Origin: Plecoglossus altivelis
Lineage: Eukaryota > Chordata > Actinopteri > Osmeriformes > Plecoglossidae
DNA length: 64,000 bases
Assembly (NCBI GenBank): GCA_036571765.1
Contig: BROE01000022.1
Span: 4,379,861 to 4,443,860, forward strand
Direction: 5' to 3'
Below the pieces are notes generated by a model, which was not told the DNA's origin, did not search any database, and worked only from the letters and a program-made list of their open reading frames with translations. Below, piece after piece: positions 34,029-45,310 of the stretch (positions within the stretch are counted from its first letter, which is position 1; every line of letters begins with the position of its first letter). The position numbers were made by a program, and so were the translations under genes.

Positions 34029-34610
34029 TCACCTGGTTGTCAAACTTCACTATCAACAGAGAAAAAAGTGTCTCTCGATGCTCGAGTCCGGGACAAGTGC
34101 ACACACAGAGCGCGCGGCGAGGCTCTGCTACCCCCCAAAAGTGGATATAATTGAAGATAATAAATAATCCAGAAGTAGGACTGTTTGCAAAAGGATCTTC
34201 TCGTGTGTATATCAAGCCCTTCTCCTCACGTTGGGTCACATCCACGGTGACAGAATGCACATTTGAGCCACTTTCTCTGCCGGTGTTGAGAAGTTAGTTA
34301 AAGCGGCGGCCATACGATGAGCCCTGACAGCGGTTAAATGAGCCAGAAGCGGCCAATGGCGTTCCAGAAGCAGACTGATTTGCATGCCGTCTGGTCAGGT
34401 GACGCAGAGCTCGCTTAGAGGAACACGCTGGCAGGAGGGGGGTTGAAAGAGGGGTCACCCCCGAAAACAAGCACTGACGCTGAGAGAAAATGTATTGAAC
34501 ATAAAATTTGAAAACGTGTGGTGTCGCCGAGACTTTGCGGGGTGTGAAAGTTCGACTACATTTCACTTTCGCTTGGAGTTCTGACTTTGGCTTTTTGTAC
34601 AAACGTTACT
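34029..34610 (-). promoter_or_regulatory. sox1: sox1 5' UTR and proximal promoter region
   Basis: Repeat-free sequence immediately upstream of the start codon on the minus strand. There is no canonical TATAAA. CpGs continue out of the coding region to about 34130. Sites seen: a perfect POU octamer at 34378-34385, CAGGTG E-box near 34396-34401, and GTGACGCAG next to it. The transcription start cannot be placed from sequence. Confidence 0.5.
34378..34385. promoter_or_regulatory. Perfect POU octamer upstream of sox1
   Basis: ATTTGCAT, the consensus octamer for class III/V POU factors (Brn/Oct), about 350 bp upstream of the sox1 start codon. POU factors are known partners and regulators of SoxB1 genes in neural progenitors; binding here is inferred. 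Confidence 0.4.
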
Positions 34611-34819
34611 GCAGCCAAACTCTTACGAATAGTCTGAAACTTTATGTGCAAAACTGAAATGAACGTTTACCTTATGGTAAGGAACTATAACTTGTACTTT
34701 GTTGTTCGCAAATACGCTAGGGCTCGTTTGCTCATATTAGCTTATTGTTGAGCCAATTTGAAATGTGAAAGCTAACATTTGTTAGGGGTTATGGAAGGAT
34801 GTGTCTAATGATCTGTATT

Positions 34820-34872
34820 TTTCTCTCTCTCTCCCTCTCCCTCTTTCTCTCTCCCCCCCCCCCCCCTCTCTC

Positions 34873-34916
<44 letters not shown>

Positions 34917-34918
34917 AG
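34820..34918. repeat. (CT)n tract with 14-bp poly-C
   Basis: The main microsatellite inside the otherwise clean sox1 domain: CTCTCC, poly-C 34853-34866, then CTCTCTGTCTCTC. Confidence 0.9.
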
Positions 34919-35117
34919 ACAAACGCTCACACAGACCGAGAGTTGAGTATAATTGAGAGTAAATCTGAAATGGCTTGGTACTGTATCTATATCAGTGGGT
35001 GCTCGGAGAAATTGAGCTGCGAGCATGATTCCTAACAAACCAGAAGCATACAGATACAACACAAACGAACATCATTTCAGATTATCCAGTACCAGAATGG
35101 AATAAGATCCGATGGGC
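34919..35117. other. Unique sox1-upstream sequence
   Basis: Unremarkable unique sequence between the CT tract and the E-box/CRE composite. Confidence 0.4.
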
Positions 35118-35130
35118 CACGTGACGTCAC
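35118..35130. promoter_or_regulatory. Overlapping E-box/CRE palindrome
   Basis: CACGTGACGTCAC contains CACGTG (35118-35123) overlapping a full consensus CRE TGACGTCA (35122-35129). Both are perfect palindromic sites for bHLH-ZIP and CREB/ATF factors. It is about 1.1 kb upstream of the sox1 start codon. Confidence 0.45.
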
Positions 35131-36540
35131 TTGGTAGGGTTGGCTAAATCAAAATTCCTGTCAAATAACGCAGAAAACAAGCTGGCATGTGTTCGACAAT
35201 GTTGGGTGTCACCAGGCTCGCAACGCCCAAGTATAATTCAAATTTCACAGCTGACCTCCCCTGAAAAGCGCAATCAGCGGCTAATTGAGAAGGAAAACAA
35301 CATATCCCTTCCCCGCGGCGAGACTAACGATTTAATCATTCTATCATACTTTGTTGCTTTTAATTAGGGCTTAGCCTGATATGCTCTCAGTGTGCCTGTG
35401 GGAGTTGGATCACTCATACGGATCCGTGCGCGGTTCGTAATAGCCTAAGGTTAACGGAATCTCACATGGTCAATGACATCCCTGTGATCCGCACCGCGCG
35501 GATAACGGTCCTAACTGTTGCTTTGGTTGGGATGACAGCGCGCGCACGTGAGGGCATTTATAGCCTACGGTGCTAATTATATGATTATACAATAATATTA
35601 ATGATAACAACAATAATAAAGAAAAATACACAAACTATCATGTCAATAAGACACAGAATAGTGTTAGCACCAAGAGGCCTGATACAAATATCCTACTAAG
35701 TGTACTAATAACAATCAGTATAATAACAATATAGGATATAACAAGAAAAAGAATTACACCAATAATTTCAGTAGTTAATATTGTTGTCTACGGGCAATCT
35801 TTAAATATTGTTATTAAAAATGGCTCTCATCATAGGTGATAAAAAATAATAATGCAATATTTCTGTATTCAATACAGTATCCTTGCACATAAACTATGAA
35901 ATTTATCAAATACAGCTTGCCGATGTCAGTCCATATTTGACAGGATAAAATATCAATACAATGTGGACCGTGCTGAATATTTGTTATTATTTTATTTGAA
36001 CAGTATGAGGGTGGCGGCAATGAGTCAGGTGGCAGTGAAGCGGGCCTCTGTGACTGAGGCGGATCTTCAGATGGACCTTTGATTTTACTATATCATAAGG
36101 ATGCATGTTTGTGCCTAATCTGTTTCACGGGCTATTTTTTTATTTCTTTTTAAAGATCCAGTGTTTTAGAATGGAACGCTACTTCACTAGAGACGATTTA
36201 AAGTTCACGTGGCTCGTGTTTGTAAACAGGCAAGCCAATACATTCATTAATAATGACTAATGTAACATGTAATAGAATGAATTCACGAATTCGAATTATC
36301 ATTAGCATTTGTCTCCGACTAGTTATGGTAATTATAAATCTGATTTTATTGTTGTTGTTGTTCACATGATTACAACTGATTTAGGCTTAATTATATTCAC
36401 AATTATTTGTGTAAACTATTACTATTAAAAAACCTATTTACAATATGAAACACATTTTAACCATTTGTTCTATGTGAAGATGTATATGCATACCGGCTGC
36501 CGGAAATCAAGACTTGTTAAATGTCAGAGGGATTAGCCTG
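35131..36540. promoter_or_regulatory. sox1 upstream candidate regulatory domain, proximal part
   Basis: Repeat-free. 35225-35400 is CNE-like (CAATCAGCGGCTAATTGAG, CGATTTAATCATTC, GCTTTTAATTAGGGC); 35410-35560 is CpG-bearing (GTGCGCGGTTCG, GCACCGCGCGGATAACGG, CAGCGCGCGCACGTG). 35570-36000 is very AT-rich (ATAATATTAATGATAAC). 36240-36440 carries many TAAT cores. Position and composition suggest enhancers; inference. Confidence 0.35.
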
Positions 36541-38099
36541 TAGGTTTGGACGGGGACCCTCGTGGCCCGTATCTGCGTTCCGTGTCATTCTCGATCACTC
36601 GCCTCGCGCTTTACAATTCCTTTCTTTGTGCCCTCACTGCAATGGGATGCATGTGCCGCTGCAGCGGTGCATGCGCTAGGACAAGGGTCACCGCAGCGAT
36701 CCAGCCCCCTAGAACAATATCTTTTTTCACTCCCTTTATATGGTTCAAACTGAAGTTTAAAGATCAGGTAGACAATATTCTTACTTAGAATTTCATATAA
36801 AAATATGACCAAAAACATGTTGTAGTATTCAATCATGTCAACAGTTATGTATTTTGTAGTAAAACTGTCGTTGAAGAGGAAATAGGTTGGTTCTTTTTGG
36901 ACTTCTAATACGCACGAGAGCTTTAGAGTGCAGGCACGCGGCAGCCTTGATCATGCCAAAGACAACTGTAAAATATTAGAAGCATTTTGAAAATTAAACA
37001 TTGATTATATTCATTAATTAAATGTAACAATAAATTACTGGGTGGAAATAATATTTAAATATATGTTATCAAACAGTTGCCATCAGAATGGTAATCATTT
37101 TTATTAAGCTATGTTCGAATGTACACGTAGCAAAGCAATTATAATTATGACTAACTGAACTTCTAGAATTATTTATTATGTTTGTGTAGGCTTATTTCTG
37201 TGTGACAGAAATGGAGGGAGGGAGAAAATATATAATTTTGTTCATCAACTCCACAAGATGAGAAGTTTTAAACCTACAATAATGATAAATAAGAGTTGTA
37301 CGTTAAAAAAAAGTACGAATAAAAGAATGCATAGGATTTGTGAATGATGATTTGTGCGTTCGTTTTGCAGGTATTGCTTCGGTTTAGAACAGACCTTCTA
37401 AAACGCCTACTTGCCGGGCCATGGTACAACTGGGTTTGTAAGGTTTTCTGGCCTAATAAGGGGCAGTTATAGGCCTTCCAAAGCTGCTTGTGTGTTTACA
37501 ACTCAAAGACGAACACAGAGAAGGTCGTAAAAGTCAGGGCCTTGGATAGATCTATTATCCGTCTGCATATCATGGCCAAACACCTGTTCCAGCGAGAGAG
37601 CGCTAACCTACATCTATCAGTTGATCCATTTCTTTACCACCCTCCCCCCTTCCCCCACACCCACCCTACTCCCCCATCCTCAACCCCCCTGCTCTTCTGT
37701 GCTGATATCCATCGATGATAGAGATACATTCATTACCAAGGCAGGTATCTACATGGCTTGATTTGGTCTTACAATTTGAAGGACGAGCTACGCATCTTGG
37801 ACATTCGTCCTAAAATGATCCAAACACCAAATTGGTGACGGGTGACATGCTGTCAGATAATATATCAATGGTTTCATCCATATTTTGTTTGTGTTGATTA
37901 CTTTCCATATCAAGCGACAAAAACGATATTCTGTCAATTAAAGTGATCAGTTACGTTATACATAATTTTACATCAACGTCTCCCGGAAGCCGTCTAAATT
38001 ATGCACGCGCGGGATACTATTGAGGATGTGTGAATTCCCGGCTTTTCCTAGAAGATTTTAGTATTTGCAGCCGCTATAACCTTTTAGCCGCACACTACA
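36541..38099. other. Unique sox1-upstream sequence
   Basis: AT-rich unique DNA with a short C-rich patch at 37640-37690. A CpG-bearing island lies at 36550-36700. TATTCATTAATTAAATG at about 37008-37024 is a homeodomain-type cluster. No coding exon recognised. Confidence 0.35.
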
Positions 38100-38133
38100 A
38101 CAATTTCAATTTGCATTGAATTAGTTACAATGG
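38100..38133. promoter_or_regulatory. POU octamer flanked by SOX-type sites
   Basis: ATTTGCAT at 38109-38116 lies between ACAAT (38100-38104) and ACAATGG (38127-38133, reverse complement CCATTGT, a good SOX core), with GAATTAG between. About 4.1 kb upstream of sox1. SOX/POU co-occupancy is known at neural enhancers; here it is a motif-based candidate. Confidence 0.35.
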
Positions 38134-39230
38134 AGCGCGAAAATCGTCTAGGCAGCCTATCGATTGTCAATTACCATTTCAAGAACTGATTTATCCTTAC
38201 AGTATCCTGGCTAAAATATAGACTGTCACGCAGCTTAATACTAGGCTAGTCCATACATTTCATTGTGCGCACTATTCACATGAATAGTTTACACTTACAA
38301 ACGTACTCGTCAATAAGAACTTTCAGATGTGCACCGAAGGTAATCGGCTGAGGTTATGCAAACTTACGCACGTCTCTCTCGTCCCTGTTACTGCAGCCCG
38401 TGTGGTATGACTCCTTACTCCGTTCTCCTAAAAGCCATTCTAAACCCCACCAAAGCCTCATGTAACGCCACCATTCCCATTAAAATCTAGCGGCTGACTG
38501 TGCCAAGGCCATCCGTGCCCGGTGCCCAAACCCACCACCCAACACACACTGAAGGGAGAGACAAGAAGAAACGACATTTATTACACACTCTAAAAGACAA
38601 TTTCAAGTTATTGTTTCTCTTGGCGAAAGGGGTTTGCTTGTTACATAATGAAGCGTCTTTTGTGTGACGCCGAACAATACAAAACAAGTATTCTAATAAA
38701 TAGCCACTTTTTTGTTCGCTCTCGAGGATGAATGGGCTGGAGCGGTTGGGTTCTGAAAAGCAGCTGTGTCGCATTCAGGAGAGGAGGCGGGGACTTGGCT
38801 ACGCGCCGCGCCCGCGTCCCGCCTCATGGATACGGACTCGCATTACCGATCCCACTGCCAGAGAGGAGGGAGAAGAGAGGAAGCAAGGAGAGGTACGATG
38901 AGGAGGGAAATGGGGAAAGGCAGAAACGGTATTCGCTTCTGTCCGGACTCAGACTTTGTTTGCCGTCCCATCCACCGTCCACTTTGACGGTTAAGGGTTA
39001 GCGGCCAGCTGTTGTGTAGCTGCTGATATATGAAAGGCTACAGGATATTCATTCACCACCAGGCATCTGTCAGAATAATGAGATCAGTAAATCCCCATCA
39101 GTGTCCATCCAAACTCTGCTCTGACATCATGGGTTACTGTTGCTACGGCTTGAGCACTTAACAACCTGGACCCACTCAGCTTGCGACACATGGATGTGAC
39201 AGCCTAGCGTCAAACTAAGACACACACATG
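38134..39230. other. Unique sequence at the edge of the sox1 domain
   Basis: Repeat-poor, CpG-bearing at 38770-38850 (CTACGCGCCGCGCCCGCG). A purine patch lies at 38855-38925. No coding exon recognised. Confidence 0.35.
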
Positions 39231-39440
39231 CCCCCCCCCCTCAACCCCCCCATCCTCCATACACACCCCACACACACACACACACACACACGTCTGGTCA
39301 ACCAGCTACGTCAATTGCTGATTGGTTTAGTATGCGGACAAGTTGGCTGACTGGCCACAATATGTGTGTTGCAGATGTAAGGAATATCAGCTGTGATCAA
39401 ACATGCTGTCATAAGCTTAGTTACAACAACAAAATCAGTT
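39231..39440. repeat. C-rich run and (CA)n, then unique spacer
   Basis: CCCCCCCCCCTCAACCCCCC at 39231-39250 and (CA)n at 39264-39291; the remainder is unique. Confidence 0.75.
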
Positions 39441-39620
39441 AAAGTGAGACTGAGAGAGCTGGGAGAGAATGATGGAGGGAGGTGGGGTGGGGGGGGAGGT
39501 GAGGTGAGGTGGGGGGAGGTGGGGTGAGAGAGGGAGGCAGGGAGAGAGAGGGAGGCAGGGAGAGAGAGGGAGGCAAGAGAGAGAGGGAGGCAGAGAGAGG
39601 AAGGCAGGGAGAGAGACAGC
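39441..39620. repeat. Purine minisatellite (GAGAGGGAGGCAGGGAGA)n
   Basis: GGGAGGCAGGGAGAGAGA recurs several times at 39535-39600 after GGTGGGG/GAGGTGAGGT units. G-rich strand could form G-quadruplexes. Confidence 0.85.
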
Positions 39621-39816
39621 AGGGTTGTGAGTGGGATTGAGAGAACCGGGTCGGACCTAAAAGCACAGGGAGAAGAGTGAGACAATCGCCTAAAAGCAGA
39701 GAAGGGGCTGATGTCTGCATTACTGTCTGATCTCAGACAAACACAGTTCCCCACAAGCCAACCCCTGTAAAAGCCTCGACACGAACATCAAAGAGTGAAG
39801 CTTGTAAACACACCAC

Positions 39817-39821
<5 letters not shown>

Positions 39822-39897
<76 letters not shown>
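39822..39897. repeat. Perfect (CA)n microsatellite
   Basis: About 76 bp of uninterrupted CA, among the longest perfect CA arrays in the window. Confidence 0.97.
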
Positions 39898-39898
<1 letters not shown>

Positions 39899-40039
39899 GC
39901 ACACAGCTCCTACCCATGTTACACAAATAGGTGCTCTTACGATATTGAGGAAGAAGCCAGCCTGTTTAGACATGACCAGCCTGGAAGTGTCTGGGTCCTG
40001 CTGTCGTTTAGACCTAAGAGGAAAGGTCTGATTGTGTGT

Positions 40040-40480
40040 GTATGTGTGTGACAGAAAGAGAGAAAAAGAAGGAGAGACAGGGAGAAAGGGGGAGACTGAA
40101 AAGCAAGGGAGGAAGGGAGAAAGAGGAGAGAGGAAGGGTGGAGGGAGAAGGGAAGAGAGGGAGAATGGGGGAGGGCAAGAGAAAGAAAGGGGGGAGAGAT
40201 AGAGAGAAGGAGGTGGTAAGAGCGTCTGAAGGAGAAAAGGGGCCTATGTCAATCCCTCTGCAAACAGTTGAGGCCAATCATGGTCTTTGAGAAAAGACTG
40301 CGTCCATAATGTTATTTGTCTGGATTACCTACTCCAGAGGAGTGAGATGGAGAACGAGAAAAAGAGAGGGGGGGAGGGAGAGGGACACAGAGAGAGAAAC
40401 AGAGAGAGATAGAAAGGGAAGCGAGAGAGATAGATAGAGAGAGGGAAGGAGCGAGAGAGGGAAAAAGAGAGAAAGAAAAG
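40040..40480. repeat. Polypurine tracts
   Basis: Purine-rich at 40050-40235 and 40345-40480 (GAGA, GATAGATAGAGAGAGGG), separated by about 100 bp of unique sequence. Confidence 0.85.
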
Positions 40481-40765
40481 TCTCTCCACTGTCTTCCCAG
40501 ACTCCTCAGATAATCCTCTTATACCAGATGACAACTCTAGAACAACCACCAGGTCACTGAAGAACAGGAAGACAACAACAAGATACGCCAACTAAAAACA
40601 GGTTTGTGGGAAGTTTAGTCTACTACTGCTACAGAGTAGACCCACAATTATAGTTCTGAGGGGAAAAAAATACCGTATTAACGCAGAGTATAGATGCAGC
40701 AGATTGCTTTTCCCCCTCTTTTCTTTCTGAGGTCTCCGTCCTTTTTTCCTCCCTTCGGCAATTAG
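40481..40765. other. Unique spacer
   Basis: No feature recognised. Confidence 0.4.
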
Positions 40766-41090
40766 AGACAAGATTTTACGCATTGTTCGGCTTATCAATT
40801 AGCCATAACACCTTTCTCTGTCGTTGGTGGGTAATGAGTGTAATGGTTTTAACGGTCGGGAGTCGCAACTCTTAGAGGCGCCTTGCTAATGGAGTCACCA
40901 CGGTGATGTAGTTACTGTAACGGCTTCATGGTGTGACTTGGAAGGGAAGGGGGGTTTGGCTCACTCTCTCTCTCTCTCTCGCTCTCTCGCTCTCTCTCTC
41001 TCTCTCTCTAACACATCTCTAATTAGAGCCAGGAGTCAGTCATTACCTCTGTAATAAGGTGTAACACTAATGGCTATCAGACAAGCCCCA
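40766..41090. promoter_or_regulatory. Candidate CNE pair split by a (CT)n tract
   Basis: Left part (40766-40945): CGGCTTATCAATTAGCC, GGGTAATGAGTGTAATGG, CTTGCTAATGGAGTCACC. (CT)n occupies 40966-41009. Right part (41010-41085): ATCTCTAATTAGAGCC (palindromic CTCTAATTAGAG), GTCATTACCTCTGTAATAAG and ACACTAATGGCTATC. Very high density of TAAT cores; inference. Confidence 0.35.
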
Positions 41091-42060
41091 CAAACACCCA
41101 TGGAGAGTGAGGGAGGAGGGCAGGAGGAGGAGGAGGAGGAGGAGGGCGGAGAGGCGCCAAAGCGGGAGCGAAGAGAGATCCGAGAGAAAAGATAAGGGGA
41201 GAGGAAAAGGTAGAGGAAGAGAGTAAGATGACTGGAAAGCCGGTGTGAGGAGGGGAGAGAGGTTAAAAGCAAAAGAGTCTGTTTGTTACCTTGGGTCAGG
41301 TTCCATTAAAAAGAGACAAGGATGGGGGGACGAGGGGGTGAGACAGAGGCCAGGAGGAGAGAGAGAGATAGGAAGGGAAGGGAAGGGAGAAGAGATGGTT
41401 TCCTAGTTAACCACTTTGGCACTTAGGCCTTGTTAGCACTGATGCACTTTACAGCCCTTGTCATTAGCGACGTGTGTTTTCAACACTGCGGCAGCTTTGA
41501 CGACAGGATGGATGTAGGCAGCCAGGGTAGGGGTGCAGGGAGGTGAAGAAAAAGGAGGGAGGAGCAGGATGGAAGGGGGGGGGACAAGAGGGGGCAGGGG
41601 TAAGTGGAGTAGGAAGAGGGAGAGAGAAGCAGGATGGAAGGAGGGAGAACGAAACAGAGGGAGGAATGGTTGAAAAGAGAGAGAGGAGAGAAGAGAAGAG
41701 ATGAGGAATGACTAGAGAGCATTCATACCAGGAAGTCATCGGTGAAGCAGGAATTTGAGAGAGAGTGAAAATACAATGACACAAACAAAAGGGAATTTAG
41801 TGGAACAAAGAGGAGAGGAGAAAGAGAAGTGAGAGGGGGGAGTGTGAGAGCAGAAGTGTGTCTGTCAGGTCTGTCAGCTCTATACCATTAGCAATCAATC
41901 CCAAACTGATGGTTTAAACTCATAACTAGAGTTGTGTGTCTTTAGAGCAATCCTCAGGGCTGGGTTATGGTTATGGTTTGGTGAATCGCATAGAGTTTTT
42001 GAAAAGGAAAAGCTCAAGCAAATCTGCCTCCAAGCTTTAAAAACATTCCAGTCCAGGGAA
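41091..42060. other. Purine-rich and unique intergenic sequence
   Basis: (GGA)n at 41118-41143 and irregular purine-rich sequence to 41420 and at 41530-41700, then unique sequence at 41870-42060. No gene recognised. Confidence 0.4.
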
Positions 42061-42063
42061 ATC

Positions 42064-42100
<37 letters not shown>

Positions 42101-42600
42101 GTTCAGAGGTGGCCCTGCCCAATGACCCTTCGCCCGGAACTCTTTTACCCAGAATTCCAAATGAGGTCAGACCTCCGGGAGGCCAGAGTCTTCAAACACC
42201 TTCCTGTTCACTTGGCCTTTAGCCGCTCATCTCTCCTGCTTCCTTCCTTGCTCTCATCCTCCTACCTCCCCTCTGCCCTTCTTTACCTGACTCTTCTCCT
42301 CTCCTCTAATGTCCTCCCCCTCTCCTCCCCCTCTCCTCTTCTCTACTCTCCTCTAATGTCCTCCCCCTCTCCTCTTCTCTCCTCTCCTCTAATGTCCTCC
42401 CCCTCTCCTCTTCTCTCCTCTCCTCTAATGTCCTCCCCCTCTCCTCTCCTCTTTTCTACTCTCCTCTTCTCTAATGTCCTCTCCTCCCACGCTGTTCTCC
42501 TCTCCTCCCCCTCTCCTCTCCTGTCCTCCCCCTCTCCTCCCGCTCTCCTTGTCTTTTCCCCCCTCCCTTCCCCCGTTCTCCCCTCTTACTCCCTCACTAC
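42061..42600. repeat. (TG)n and CT minisatellite with TAATGTCCTCC units
   Basis: TG at 42068-42098. From about 42295, a 35-40-bp unit containing CTCTAATGTCCTCCCCCTCT recurs at least four times (TAATGTCC near 42307, 42354, 42390, 42426 and 42471). Confidence 0.9.
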
Positions 42601-43645
42601 AGAAAACGTCTTCACTATGAACGTCTTCCGACTTCATTTGCTGTTCGTTTTTTCAGGATTTCTTCCCGTTTCACACGTCCACTGCAGGGAAACTGCTTTC
42701 AGAGAACACAGTGAGAGTCCTGCGTTAAGGTCATGGGTTTGCGGAGCAGGGAAAACAGTATTTGGATTAACCACACATTAGACAGCTTCCAACAAAGGTA
42801 GAGTAATGCAGGTAACAGACAAATGAAAGCTGTTGGACTGTGTGCGCACGCATCAATGTATCCATGCGCATGAGGCTCTCCTTATGTGTATGTGTATGCG
42901 TGCGTATATGTATGTGTTTTCGGTGGGGAGAGAGAGGGGGAGAGAGCAGGCTAGATGCATATCCAATAAGAGCGTCTGTGTGGAAGGACAATACTCTCCT
43001 ATTCTAATGCTAATCAAGGACCCCATTACTGTTTACATTCTGAATCAGAGCTGGTCACCAAAATACATTCACTCTGACGCTAAACTAGGTAATTAGTTTC
43101 CTCTTAAAGCCATATTCCATTAACCTAGTAGAATCCATCTGAATTTCATTAAAATGCAGTTTTATTTCGTATGATAATGCAATTTAAAGGCAAATGACAT
43201 ATTTGGACCATTAAAAGGAGGGTGAAGCGACCGGGAAATGCTAAATAACAAGAAATAAATATGTATGTGTTAGAAAAGCATCTTGACGTCTGCTCTGCTG
43301 TAGATGTGATTATCAAATATTCGAAGCGTCTTGTTGTTCTTCCCACACAAACACAAGTGTGTCTTTCGGGGAGGAATCCACTTCATAGCATAAACGACTT
43401 ACTGGAAGCTCAGGAAGAGAGAAGGGTTCTTCTCTACTGTGTTGGCTGTGACGGGTTATACCAGTGTCTCCAGCACTTTGCTCGTATATCTCATCCGTTT
43501 TATTGATGACTTTAATGAGACACGTTCTTCCCAAACACACAAAACACGGTGTTGGTAACCACATCTGCCTCGTCAACAGCTCGACAAATACTGGAGGTGT
43601 AAAACTGCTGTTTGATAAATGACGGCACATGGAGGCAGGTAGGCA
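42601..43645. other. Unique sequence, partly CNE-like
   Basis: 43085-43260 is AT-rich with TTCCATTAACC, TTCATTAAAATGC, GATAATGCAATTTAAAGGC and GGACCATTAAAAGG. Remaining sequence is unremarkable; an open frame at 43261-43506 has no recognisable protein character. Confidence 0.35.
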
Positions 43646-43800
43646 TGCTCGCACGCACGCACGCACACACACACGCACACACGCACGCACACACGCACGC
43701 ACACACACACACACATGCACGCACGCACGCACGCACGCACACACACATGCACGCACGCACACACGCACGCACACACACACGCACACACACACGCACACAC

Positions 43801-43832
<32 letters not shown>

Positions 43833-43833
43833 C
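43646..43833. repeat. (GCAC/ACAC)n microsatellite
   Basis: Alternating purine-pyrimidine CA with many GCAC interruptions, about 188 bp. A classical Z-DNA-prone sequence. Confidence 0.95.
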
Positions 43834-43933
43834 AGGGTCAGGTGTCGAGTCATTGCTAGTCAGGATTCTCTCTCTAGAATAAGTCAGCAACATCAGCAAT
43901 TCTACAGTGGTTTCACAACAATCATGGCTTTTC

Positions 43934-44058
43934 TGTCTCTCTCTGTCTGTCTCACTCTCGCTGTCTCTCTCTCTCTTTGTCTCTCTCTGTGTCTCTCTCT
44001 CTCGCTCTCGCTCTCTCTCTCTCGCTCTCTCTCTCTCTCGCTCTCCCTCCCTCTCTTA
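43934..44058. repeat. (CT)n tract
   Basis: CTCTCTGTCTCTC and TCGCTCTC units. Confidence 0.9.
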
Positions 44059-44620
44059 CATACACAGCTAGAAACACAAGCAGGACACACACACCAACCC
44101 CATAGTGACGGGAGCTAAAGGCCTGAGCAGAACAGGCCACAGGTTGCATTTAGCTTCTACCTCTCAGATAGAAACTGAACGCGGGAGATTACAGAGAGGT
44201 GGAGAGACTGAAAGACAGGCAGCAAAAGGTGAGATGAGGGACAGACAGACAGACAGAGGTATAGAGAGAGACTCTTCATTTAAGAAAGAACAAATGAATG
44301 AGAGCAGGAAGGAATGAATGACATTGCAGGAAGAAACACCTGGCAAACAACATCGTCTCATAAGTGACACAAAGGACACACACACACACACACACACACA
44401 CGTCACCCTCGCAGGCAATCACACACACTCAAATACACGAAATAGTATTGTTTCCTTCACACAAGTGTTACCCCTGTGTACAGCCCCATGCATATTTTAC
44501 AAACGTTAACCTGTTCTTGTTTGTTGTTGTTATTATTTTATCTGGATCTCTTTTTCTATGGACAGCTGTAACGCCACGATGTCTTAAAATTGATAACGTA
44601 CCTATCTACTTACCTATACA
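44059..44620. other. Unique spacer with short CA run
   Basis: CA at 44378-44401, purine patch 44200-44275. No feature recognised. Confidence 0.4.
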
Positions 44621-44654
44621 CGCACGCTCGCTCACACGCACGCACACACGCACG

Positions 44655-44694
<40 letters not shown>

Positions 44695-44971
44695 GTGTGT
44701 AATGTAATGGATAGGCGCTGGCTGCGGGTGCCTGTCAGAGGCGACTGTTCTAATCAGAGCGGTGGAGAGAGAGATAAAGGGGGAAATAATGAGGGAGGCA
44801 TGGAGCCTTTCATAGAGCAACAAAAGACCACAGGATCAGATAGACACACAATGTGGAGAGGAGAGGAGGGCAGGAGAGGAAGAGAGGGAGAGATGGGGGG
44901 GAGATAGAGAGGGAGAGAGGGGGGGTGAGAGAGAGGGCTGAGGGAGATATGGGGACGTGCGAAGAGAGAGA

Positions 44972-45027
<56 letters not shown>

Positions 45028-45030
45028 TGA
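44621..45030. repeat. (CA)n then polypurine tract
   Basis: ACGCACGC/CA array 44630-44693; unique 44694-44840; purine tract with perfect GA at 44976-45024. Confidence 0.9.
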
Positions 45031-45147
45031 GTAGAGAGCACGATGAGGTTGATAGGCCATGCTAGATCCTGTACTGTAGATGGTGTCAGCTTGTTGTACA
45101 TGAAGAGATGAACACAACACAACCAAGTATCCACAGCTGACTCCCTG

Positions 45148-45310
45148 CTGCCACCCACTGGGCAGTGAGATGCGCGCGTGTGAATTCACCCACTGGGCAG
45201 TGAGATGCGCGTGTGTGAATTCACCCACTGGGCAGTGAGATGCACGCGTGTGAATTCACCCACTGGCCAGTGAGATGCACGCGTGTGAATCCACCCACTG
45301 AACAGTGAGA

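Noticed and set aside
33341..34154. Plus-strand open frames of 113 and 142 codons opposite sox1
   Set aside because: They are antisense to the HMG-box gene and owe their length to its GC-rich codon use; no splice or start evidence supports them.
43261..43506. 81-codon open frame
   Set aside because: No recognisable domain, splice sites or codon bias; length is within chance for unique DNA.
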